Notes under the pieces: generated by a model | Seen by the model: the letters and a program-made list of their open reading frames with translations, nothing else | Told to the model about the DNA's origin: nothing | Databases searched by the model: none | Source of the DNA: Zelopaecilomyces penicillatus | Lineage: Eukaryota > Ascomycota > Sordariomycetes > Hypocreales > Pseudodiploosporaceae | Reading direction: 5' to 3' | Length of the DNA: 64,000 nucleotides | NCBI GenBank assembly: GCA_005765155.1 | Contig: VCCP01000001.1 | Location: 1,054,001 to 1,118,000, forward strand | Made by a program: the position numbers and the translations under genes | Shown: positions 55,601 to 64,000 of the stretch, one piece after another | Numbering within the stretch: the stretch's first letter is position 1 | How the letters are laid out: every line of letters begins with the position of its first letter

Positions 55601-56487
55601 TTAACCTCGTCCAGGGGAGGGGGACCTTTCGCGCCGTGGCTATGTTAGTACGTCTAGCAAGCAGCAGTAAAGGGTCATTCCTATTCTCAGTTTTGTCTAC
55701 ATCTGGCAAAATGCAGCTGCGAGTCCTTTTGTCGTGCCCGCTCTTGGCCCTCAACCGGACCGACTATCGACTGTACCTCCATACATAATCTAGGTAGGTA
55801 GACATGTTAGTATAGGTTGCCACTATAGGCACTTTACAGCACTGTATAGCGCAGCCAGGCCATCATTTGTCGACAGCTAGCACGCCTCTCACCATCATCC
55901 CACCCGCCACCAGCCCTGGTTCGCTGATCATGCGCCCCAGCTTCCATTTCCCCACCATCCATCTCTCTCACAACCCATACCCATGCATCCCATCATCCCC
56001 GTAGCATAAACCAATACCCAGAAACTGGTTTCCGAAAGTCCCGCCTATTTTTGCCCAAGCAACGACAGAAAAAGGAACACAATAGAAAAGAAATCGTATC
56101 AGGTTGCATTCTGGAGGGGAGTTAATGCAAGGCACCTCCACCTCCACCTCACCTTTGAACAGCGTTTAGTGGCGGAAGTAAACCCACAACCAAGCACAGC
56201 AACAGAGCTCTCTCCACCCACAAGGCTACCTTGCCCTTGCCTACCCGCGTTCGAGGGAAAGGGAAGAAGATCACATTGGATTTGGGATATAGCAACGAGA
56301 AAAAAAAGGATATAATACCTCCGTTGCTGCCCATCTCAGCCAGACAGAAGAAGATACCAACCAACCAACTCACTCACCCACTCACTCACTCACCGGCCTC
56401 TCTCTTTGAACTAAACACAGACACATCACATCACACTCTTTTATTTGTGTTCTTCATCATCATCTTCATCACCCACCAACCGTCATC
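52611..56487. other. Gene-free region, 3.9 kb
   Basis: No coding sequence supported. Contains a (CAG)n-like tract at 53574-53592, CTAGGTAGGTA-type motifs at 55112-55124 and 55790-55801, and CACT/CCAA-rich leader sequence at 56360-56400 before the SurE gene. Confidence 0.55.
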
Positions 56488-57458
56488 ATGAAGGCCTCTC
56501 TCTCTCTCGCCGCTCTCCTCCCTGCTCTTACCCAGGGCATCCGCATCGTCCAGTCCAACGACGATGGCTGGGCCGAGCTCTACGCCCGCTCCTTCAACGA
56601 TGCCCTGATTGCCTCTGGCCACCAGGTCATTCTCTCCGGCCCGGCCGAGAACAAGTCTGGCTCCAGTAAGTGAAATCTCACCCTCGAGCTCTCTCAAATA
56701 CAAGCTTTTGTCTTCTAACCACACACATCTTTACTTCAGGCTCCCTCGATGAGGCTCCCAAGCCCAGAACAGAGCCCTGCCACTTCAACAGCTGTCCTGC
56801 CAACAGCCCGGCCACCGGCTTCAACGCCACCCGCCCCGACCTCAACTGGGTCAACTCCTTCCCCGTCTCTGCCATGAAGCACGGCATCAAGACCGTCGCT
56901 CCCAAACTCTGGAACGGCGCCAAGCCCGAGCTCGCCGTCTCCGGCCCCAACGTCGGCTCCAACATCTGGCTTGCTGTGCCCTTCTCCGGCACCGTCGGCA
57001 CCGTCTGCTACGCCTCCCACACCGAGGGCATCCCCGGCATCGCCTTCTCCGGCGTTGATGAGGGCAACGTCGCCTGGAACACCCGCCCCGAGCCTATCCG
57101 CAGTCTCGTCTACGCCGAGCTCGCTACCGACCTCACCAACGCGGTCATCGCCTCCGGAAAGCCATATCTGCCCAAGGATACCTTCCTCAACGTCAACTTC
57201 CCCAAGATCACCCCTGAGTGTCAGGACTCGGCCAAGTTCAAGTGGGTCTTCACCCGCATCAACCCAGGTGTCATCTCTGCTCCCGATGTGAGCCACTGCG
57301 GCAAGACTCGTCTGCCTACCGAGTTTGACATCCACTTCAAGACTGGCGGCTGCTTCGCTTCCATCAGTGTTGGAGATTCCGTCGACAAGACCACTGCCAG
57401 CGTTGAGAAGCAGACCATTGTCCTGAACAAGTTGAAGAGCATGATCAGCTGCGTCTAA
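56488..57458 (+). CDS. Secreted SurE-like phosphatase/nucleotidase
   Basis: Exons 56488-56665 and 56740-57458, with a 74 nt intron, give 298 residues. The signal peptide MKASLSLAALLPALTQG is followed directly by the SurE start IRIVQSNDDGWAE, whose paired Asp residues bind the metal. Further SurE segments: SGHQVILSGPAENKSGSSS, KPELAVSGPNVGSN (metal-site Asn), YASHTEGIPGIAFSG and TFLNVNFP. SurE proteins hydrolyse nucleotides, exopolyphosphate or acid phosphate esters. Several cysteines (CHFNSC, HCGKTR, GGCFAS, ISCV) fit disulfides in a secreted protein. It is convergent with the glutamyl-tRNA synthetase gene. Confidence 0.92.
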
Positions 57459-57756
57459 ACATGTTTGACCGGCCCCCCTTACATTTTCTCCATTTTTTAT
57501 ACATAATGCGTATATATATTTTCTGCAAGATATACTGGCGACTGCAGCGTTTGTCTGATGGTCATGTTTACTGCTATTGTCCTTTTTTTCTTTCTCTTTA
57601 GCCTAGAATATAGAAATACATGTTTACATCAACTCACTTTGCAAGTTTCACCTTTACTGTCTTATCTTGACTTCATTTTACATCTTCTTTCAACCCTAAT
57701 GCTAAGTGTCTATGTTCTTCTTACACCTAACAACAGAAGCTGAGTCCAAGCTCCTT

Positions 57757-59717
57757 CTATTTTGGTCCAGTCTTGCCTGTGGGGATGCTAAACAACACAA
57801 CTCTTGGCCCCTTGAGACCCGCCTCGCCAGATGCCCAGTCGTTCATGCCTTGGTCTACTCTGTAGAAACCTCGTCTCTCCAACTGGATGATATCACCCTT
57901 CTTCAGCTCTCCAACGCCAGCATCACACCAAGCATCTTCCACACTCGATGTGTTGGGGTTCAAAAAGTCCTCTACTTTATCGTCCTCCTCCAGCTTGTCC
58001 TTGGTAATCAAATAGTCAAAGTCCCACAACTCAGCGGGAACAAGATCGAGACCCTCGGCAGACAACCATGTAATCTTCTTCTCAGTAGTCTTGAAATCAC
58101 CCTTGAGGTTCAATTCGAGCTTGAGAGAAGTCACAGGATCGTTGGTGGTGATTTCGCGGACAAAGGCATTGCCCCATCCCATGAGTGTAATCTCCTCATC
58201 GGGCTTGAAGCTCTTGGCATCCACCTGGTCGACGAAGACATTGGGTGAGAAGACAACCTTCTTCATCCCCACGCTAGGATTCTTGGGATGCTTGGCTCTT
58301 TCCTCGACGATGACGCCTGAAGGAACCTCTGATCCGGCCAAAATGGCCTTGACCATGTCCTTTTGAAGGAGGGCAGTGTGGCGAGGTACCACTGGGTCAA
58401 TCTCCTTCTTGTTGGCCGCCCAGAAAGTCGTCCAGTCCATGTTGACCACGTTACGGCTAGGTCCTTGTCTGATGATGAAGTCTCGCAGCGCCTCCACCGT
58501 CATGCCTCGTCGGCGTACACCACGAATGGTTGGCATTCTGGGGTCATCCCAACCCCACACGGTTCCAGCATCCACCAGTTTAGCCAGCTTACGTTTCGAC
58601 AAGAGGGTCTTGACAAAGTTGATTCTGGAAAAGTCCCACATGTGAACCTGGCGCAGGCTAAGAGTATCAAGGAACCATTGATACTGAGGGTTTCGGTCGG
58701 TGTATTCGGTCGATCTCAGGGCATGGGTGACGCCCTCGTGGCTATCGACCACGGGGCAGGCGAAATCGTACATGGGATAGATTTTCCACGTGTTTCCAGT
58801 GCGGTGGTGGGTATTCTCAATGTTGCAACGGTAGATGACGGGGTCTCGCATAGCCTTGTTCGGGTTGTCCGCAGAAATCGTCGCGCGAATGCAATGCGCC
58901 AGACCCTCCTCGGATCCCAGCTTCATCTCCTCGAAAATTCGCAAGTTCTCATCAACAGCACGGTCGCGACGCTTCGAAGGAATACCATCCATTCGCTGGG
59001 CTCGCATAGTCTCCTGGTCCGTGTCGTCGGCATATGCCTTGCCCATGGAAATAAGCTTCTTGCACATTTCGTACAGGTACTCAAAATAGTCGGACGTGTA
59101 AGTCACGGTATCGGGCTTAATTCCCATGAGCGCAAGATCCTCGACAATTGAGTCCTGGAACTCCTCGCTCTCCTTTGCCGGGTTGGTATCGTCAAGCCGT
59201 AGACGCATTTGCCCTTTGTAAGCCACATGGCCAAAGTAGTCGCTAAGTAGAGCTGCCTTGGCGTGTCCAATGTGAAGGTAACCTCTGCCGAAAATATTAG
59301 CAGCTGGGAGAAATCAGAAGACAGCAGGGCATCATACGAAGGCTCAGGGAGAAATCGAGTCACTACCCCCTTCTCGGTATCTTGAAGGGCAAGGTTGTAG
59401 TTTGCGCCTCCCTTGTTCGCGACAGGGGCTTTGGCCGCCTTGTCTGCCTTGACGGCCTCTTGGACCTCTGGATGTGACTGCTCAATAAAGGTGAACCATC
59501 GAGTCAAGTTAGGAAGACCATTCTTCCTGATGAATCCAATGGCAGCTTTATTGCCGCGAAGAACAAGCCAGATCTCCTTCTCGACGTCACCAAGAGCATA
59601 ACCCTCGAGATAAGATCTTAACGTCAGGTGCTTGTCTAGCTCTCTCAGATGAGGCTCAATAGACCGGAAATCTCCTGCCAAATTGGCAGAAGCTGCCTTG
59701 AGCTCCTCGTGCTTCAT
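57757..59717 (-). CDS. GUS1: Glutamyl-tRNA synthetase, cytosolic
   Basis: Class I synthetase charging tRNA-Glu in the cytosol. Exons 59338-59717 and 57757-59284, with a 53 nt intron, give 635 residues. Splicing restores RFLPEPSGYLHIGHAKAALL; the HIGH motif is at 131-134. LRLDDTNPAKESEEFQDS and SDYFEYLYEMCKKLI follow, and the KMSKS equivalent SKRKL is at about 356-360 before VWGWDDPRMPTIRG. The N-terminal 90 residues look like a GST-C-type domain (KHLTLRSYLEGYALGDVEKE, IGFIRKNGLPNLTRWFTF), which in yeast mediates protein contacts. The protein starts later than some fungal homologues, so an upstream exon could be missing. The ATG at 59717 is the first in frame. Confidence 0.93.
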
Positions 59718-60015
59718 TTTTTAGTAACCCACTTCAAACAACCTTGAATCCCAAAAACCACTGAAGCTGTGTGCGAAACACGTTGTTTCTTATGAGTCAA
59801 TGGTGGTTTTCGCTGTGGTGGGGGTTAGATGGAGGGGCTGCTTGTTTGATGATGAGGGGCGATTACCTGGACAAGACCTTTTCTTATCGATAAACTGTCT
59901 ATAATCTTCTGCCTAAATTCCCAGGCACGCGCACAAGGGTCCCTCCCTACCTTGACGTTTTTGCGCCAGTGATTCCAGCTTCCCATACGTAGGAGCTTCA
60001 ATTCAACAGCTTACG

Positions 60016-60974
60016 ATGGCACCAATCGACCGCTGCTTGGCCTCCATGGCCAGGCTCAGCCTAACACAGCCTTTAAGGCCGGCCGTTCCTTCGATACCAC
60101 GATTTCTGGCGCCCGCATTGGTGCATAGCCGACAGGCCTCTGTCATTCGGATCAAGAAAACGTCAAAGAAGAAGCCAGTTCCCAAGGATTTCAAACGATA
60201 CAATCTGGAGAAGAGGGAATTCCCACAATACTCCTTGTGCGAGGCCATGCGGTATGTGAAATTCAAAACGGATAGTGGTATCATTCGGCTCAGTATTAAT
60301 TGAATCATAGTGTTCTCCGTGCAGTTGAAGTTGGCGAAGCTCCTGCATCCGTCAAGTACGAAATTCACATCAATCTGAAGACGGCGAGGAACGGGCCCGT
60401 TGTCAAGAATAGCATTCGTCTTCCCAACCCCGTTCAGAGCGACTGGCAGATTGCCGTCATCTGCCCCGAGGGGAGCGAAATTGCCAATGCGGCAACAGCT
60501 GCTGGTGCTGTTGCTGTGGGCGAAGAGACCCTCTTCGAAGCCATCCGCCAGGACAAGATTGAATTCGACCGACTCATCTGTCACGAAGCCAGCGAAAAGG
60601 CACTTAACAAAGCTGGCCTTGGAAGAGTTCTGGGTCCCAAAGGCCTTATGCCAAGCAAACGAATGAAGACGATTGTCACTGATGTTGCCAAGTCGATTCG
60701 CGACTCTGCTGGTGCAGCCGACTATCGTGAGCGACAGGGCGTTATTCGAATGGCGATTGGCCAGCTGAGCCACACGCCTGAACAGCTCAAGGCCAACATT
60801 CAGGCGCTCCTGAAGAAACTCAAGTCAGAGTGCGCAGAGATCTCCGAGGAGGTTTCCAAGGAAGTACATGAGGTCATTCTAAGCACAACCCATGGCCCAG
60901 CTTTGAGTCTGAGCGGGAAGCTGAATGTCCCAGAGAGCAAAATAACCCCTGAGATGTTGTCGGGTGTCATGTAA
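60016..60974 (+). CDS. MRPL1: Mitochondrial large-subunit ribosomal protein uL1m
   Basis: Exons 60016-60251 and 60311-60974, with a 59 nt intron, give 299 residues. The N-terminus (MAPIDRCLASMARLSLTQPL then RFLAPALVHSRQASV) is basic and typical of a mitochondrial presequence. The L1 fold follows: YSLCEAMRVLRAVEVGE (across the splice), VKYEIHINLKTARNGPVV, AVICPEGSEIANAATAAG, FDRLICHEASEKALNKAG and the signature GRVLGPKGLMPSKRMKTIV. It is transcribed divergently from GUS1, 298 bp away, and convergent with COG2. Confidence 0.93.
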
Positions 60975-61117
60975 ATTAAAGTTTTAACGATGACTGTGTG
61001 TAATGTTGTACTATATATGTCTCGAAGCGTCTCAACGAGCTGGCTGGCCATGAGTAAAAAATGGTCGGTCAGGGTATCATAGCATTTCTATTTTCATCTA
61101 TAGAGTTTCGTAACTCC

Positions 61118-62011
61118 TCAACCTCCACGGAGAGCTTTAACGGCGTCACCATGTGCATCTAAAACACGGTAAACTTCTAAATATCCAAGTAATCGATCTT
61201 GGCCCTTAGCACCCGCTGCTCGAGCTTCCTTGAGAGCGTTGCCCAGATCCAGGAGCAGGGTATTCCTACACTTTGTCAACCGTGCTCTTATCTTCACAAC
61301 AAAGGCATGGTTTTCGTCAAGACTGCCAACCAGTGCCGAAACCTGGCTGCACTCAAGAGCCGATTTCATTAGTTTTGCTGGTGTGCTTGCGAGTAGACCC
61401 TCAACATTGTCATCTTCTGTATCATCGTCACTTTCTTCATCGTCCCATTCTCCCTGTTCGGCTCCCTTCGGTAAACTGTCCAGTGCCAGTGCCTCTTCCA
61501 ATGTCGATAGCCGATCAGAAAGCTCCAGCAACTTCCTTCCTGTTTCTATGTCTGCGCGTACATCTCCCAGCTCCTCAGTAAGCGTTTGTGTCTCTTCACG
61601 TCGCCGCGCGACCTTTGCCTTTACTTCTTCCACGGCCCTCCGGAACCCCAGTAGGGCTACCTTGACATCCTCTACTTTCTCATCGCCGCCACGAAGCTCC
61701 GAGCCCAGTGACAGAAAGGTTGTGTAGTTTGAGTTGACAAGCTCCAGCAGCTCCGAGCTGATTGCGGAACTCCGCTCACGCAGGTCGGATCTCAAGTCTT
61801 CGAGGGTTTGGTGGCGAAGGGGCAGGGCAGAGAGATAGGCTGCAGGCTGGAAATTGGAGACAAGGAAGTCTGAGCGCGGCAATGCCTCGGGGAATGGCAG
61901 TGGAGCATCATCATCTGTGTCTGAGGAGGAAGATGAAGGCATGTTGAAACTCGTGGAGGTAGATGAGGCGGGGCGCAACGGCAGAGATGGGGCGGCAGCG
62001 AGGCTCGTCAT
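61118..62011 (-). CDS. COG2: Conserved oligomeric Golgi complex subunit 2 (COG2)
   Basis: Tethering-complex subunit for retrograde Golgi transport. Single exon, 297 residues. After a Ser-rich start the COG2 N-terminal pattern appears: LPRSDFLVSNFQPAAYLSAL, HQTLEDLRSDLRERSSAISS, ELLELVNSNYTTFLSLGSEL, then a coiled coil (VEEVKAKVARRREETQTLTE). An acidic insert EWDDEESDDDTEDDNVEG is followed by helices (SALVGSLDENHAFVVKIRAR, RDRLLGYLEVYRV-like). The short length matches fungal COG2, which lacks much of the animal C-terminal part. Confidence 0.9.
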   Translation of the reverse strand: MTSLAAAPSLPLRPASSTSTSFNMPSSSSSDTDDDAPLPFPEALPRSDFLVSNFQPAAYLSALPLRHQTLEDLRSDLRERSSAISSELLELVNSNYTTFLSLGSELRGGDEKVEDVKVALLGFRRAVEEVKAKVARRREETQTLTEELGDVRADIETGRKLLELSDRLSTLEEALALDSLPKGAEQGEWDDEESDDDTEDDNVEGLLASTPAKLMKSALECSQVSALVGSLDENHAFVVKIRARLTKCRNTLLLDLGNALKEARAAGAKGQDRLLGYLEVYRVLDAHGDAVKALRGG

Positions 62012-63793
62012 GGTGATGTGATGATGTGTCGCTGGGCAATGGGTGATGAGATTGGGCGGAAGGGCCGGCTTATGATGAAGCAGCTGGATGACCCTGAAAA
62101 TGACTGCTCCCAGCCATGCGATGGCGAATCACTGACGATATGAAGGCGACGACGCAAGACCCTTCAAGCCATTGATCAGGCCAAACACCAAGCAGGCCAA
62201 CGTGGCGCCAGTTCTTCTTTGTTGAATAGCCCCACTACTTGCATCCACGCTGGCTACAGCACTCTTGTGGCCAATGACCAACCAAACGTTGCCCCTTGTC
62301 CGTCCCATCATGTGCCGCCGCCGACCGAACCGACGACAGCATTGTGCATCATCAGCAAGTGCCCTAGGAGGAGTTATGGATTGTGATGCTGCAAGTTTTC
62401 TCTGGGCGGACTTTGGCTTTTTTGGCTTTTTAAAACGCAGCATCGTCCGGATAAGCGGAGAGCGCGAGGATGTCTGTACAAGGAGGGTCGTCTCAACCCA
62501 CCAGAACAAACGTCTCAGCCCACCGGGCACTCAGCGGATCTCGCGTGATCCACAACGCCACTTATTGCGTGCCGTTCACCTGAGGCACGGAAGAAGCCGT
62601 CAACAGAATAACTCCGTCTCCGGGTCTCCGACGGCAGAGACTTCGTTAAAGTAGTGACAAAGAAACAAAAAAAAAATCAATATTATTATTAAAATGTAAG
62701 TGTAATTTGTACGCCGGATTACGAAATCAACAGAAGACGCAACTACCTGCTACTTCCTCAAATGGTCTATTGGATTTCAAGACATTAAAGACACATTTGA
62801 ATTGGCAAAATGGGGGGTGTGAAGCAGCCCAGTGATGAGACACCGATTGCAGGATGACCCTCCATCTTGACGCCATACTCGACTCAATGATTGACGCATT
62901 GATTGACGTAGACGTGATGCAGATTGATATCCGAATTAAGGCAATGAGCACCGCAAAGTGCCAACCATAAACCAACCCAAAACCCCAACAAGCCGAGGTG
63001 GCCCTGCAGAAGAAAAGGACCAGTAGCCTATGCACATGTGGAGATGTCCCCCCAAAGGCTGCGTTGTGAGTGGTCGACAAGCAAATGGGTGGTGTGGGTG
63101 TCAAGAGCAACTTGGTCTAGGGTGAATGAAATTTTTATCAATCAAATCTTATCAATCGATCAGGGCCCACCTTTGGTCTCCTGGAATCGGACCATCTCCT
63201 CAGGCGGGTGGTCTCTCTCAAAAGGCGGCGGGTGCGCTCGGGACACGAAGACACAAGTTTGCCCAAAATCTTCTTTCCAACCCCGCCTCTTTTGTTGGCA
63301 AAGAATACATTCATTTTACATCTCGATTGAGTTGAACAGGCTGGCAGTATTCCAGTGTGTGCAGAAAGTGCATCGCCATTCGCAGCTGTTAACAAGGCTT
63401 CAGACATCAGGTACTACAGGGACTCAAGCAAGGCGAAAGCCGAGATTGATTCATTACCTAGGTACCTACTTTACGGCCACTGGCATTCCTTCCCTGGCAT
63501 CACGACACAGCGCAGCTCCCATCGATTGATTGTTTGTGCTGGCACGCGATTCCTCAATTGCTCCTATTTCTCTCTTTTCAACGACACACAGTTTTTTCTC
63601 GCCCTCTACATTATTATATCTTTTCCAACAACTGCCCTGTTACGCCGGTCAGCTTCGGGCGCTGAGGTGCAGCGGACGGGTCTCCATCCTCGGACCTCCG
63701 AGCCATACGGCGAACTGCGCGCTACTGCCAGTCAGCAGCAGCACTCCGACAGGCTTACAACCCCCTACAAACGCCCTGCCACCACCCACCACA
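62012..63793. other. Intergenic, 1.8 kb
   Basis: Divergent region between COG2 and the gene at the right edge. Contains the ACCTAGGTACCTACT motif at 63456-63470. No gene recognised; the last 250 bp, CT-rich, are probably leader of the edge gene. Confidence 0.5.
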
Positions 63794-64000
63794 ATGGCAG
63801 GCTCCGCAACCATTGCTCCCGCATCATCACCACCTCCCTCTCATCAAGACGCCGGCACCGCCAAAGAAACCGCCTCCCGTCCGCCGCCGCTACGTCCGTC
63901 TTCATCTTCACAGGTACAGCAGCCTTTGCCAACAGCTGGGTCGTCGGTGGCAGTACCGCAACGAGCACCGCTTCCCAATAGGCCCAAGACCGGCACCACT
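63794..64000 (+). CDS. N-terminus of a Pro/Ser-rich protein, cut by the window edge
   Basis: ATG at 63794 in a good context (ACAATGG) opens a frame that stays open to the end, 69 codons: MAGSATIAPASSPPPSHQDA, then Pro/Ser-rich sequence ending PLPNRPKTGTT. The composition suggests a disordered N-terminus of a larger protein. Function cannot be judged. Confidence 0.6.
   Translation, partial: MAGSATIAPASSPPPSHQDAGTAKETASRPPPLRPSSSSQVQQPLPTAGSSVAVPQRAPLPNRPKTGTT

Noticed and set aside
40672..57458. Secondary metabolite gene cluster
   Set aside because: No polyketide synthase, non-ribosomal peptide synthetase, terpene cyclase or transporter lies in the window, so the oxidoreductases alone do not make a cluster.
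1..64000. tRNA, rRNA, CRISPR or intact transposable element
   Set aside because: No tRNA arms with a GTTCGANTC-type loop, no 5S-like sequence, no regularly spaced repeats and no transposase or reverse transcriptase motifs were seen by eye. A tRNA or covariance-model scan could still find a small RNA.

Overview
This window is nuclear DNA of a filamentous ascomycete, most likely a Sordariomycete and plausibly of the order Hypocreales. The evidence is short spliceosomal introns of about 50-145 nt with GT-AG ends in most genes, proteins with Sordariomycete-style sequences (HAS1, RPL38, RAM2, ERG12), a Zn(II)2Cys6 regulator, and monocistronic genes on both strands. No operons, rRNA, tRNA, CRISPR array, prophage or intact transposon was recognised. 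Species cannot be named from the sequence alone.

Layout. 0-14 kb is a fairly dense housekeeping block: the end of a complex I subunit (NDUFA12 type), a GrpB/UPF0157 protein, a NAT9-like acetyltransferase, mitochondrial methionyl-tRNA synthetase, an Mtr2/NTF2-like protein, the shared alpha subunit of farnesyl/geranylgeranyl transferase (RAM2) preceded by an in-frame unknown domain, a large disordered Ser/Gln/Met-rich protein, and mevalonate kinase (ERG12). A gene-poor 3.7 kb stretch follows. 17-31 kb holds two unnamed small proteins with recognisable fungal character, RPL38, a three-exon small protein, a large disordered protein, nitronate monooxygenase, the DEAD-box helicase HAS1, a DHCR24/DWF1-like flavoprotein and a tiny membrane protein with a mitochondrial-type N-terminus.

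32-57 kb is sparse and looks accessory: a possible small secreted protein, a six-cysteine zinc-cluster transcription factor with five exons, a dye-decolorizing peroxidase with a mitochondrial-type leader, a secreted berberine-bridge-type FAD oxidase, a GMC oxidoreductase and a secreted SurE-like phosphatase, separated by gene-free stretches of up to 6.1 kb. 57.7-62 kb returns to housekeeping genes (cytosolic glutamyl-tRNA synthetase, mitochondrial ribosomal protein uL1m, COG2). The right edge cuts the 5' end of a proline-rich protein.

Functional links. ERG12 supplies the isoprenoid pathway whose products RAM2 and its partners attach to proteins, and the two genes lie 3 kb apart. Several genes serve mitochondria (NDUFA12, MetRS, uL1m, and probably the DyP peroxidase and the small membrane protein) or ribosomes and translation (RPL38, HAS1, MetRS, GluRS). 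The 40-53 kb region groups three oxidoreductases that can make or use hydrogen peroxide, but nothing shows that they form one regulated cluster.

The observation most worth following is at RAM2: about 183 residues of unrelated coding sequence run in frame into it, and the only stop codon between them lies inside a retained-or-removed intron, so the locus could give a fused protein, a truncated one, or two overlapping transcripts.
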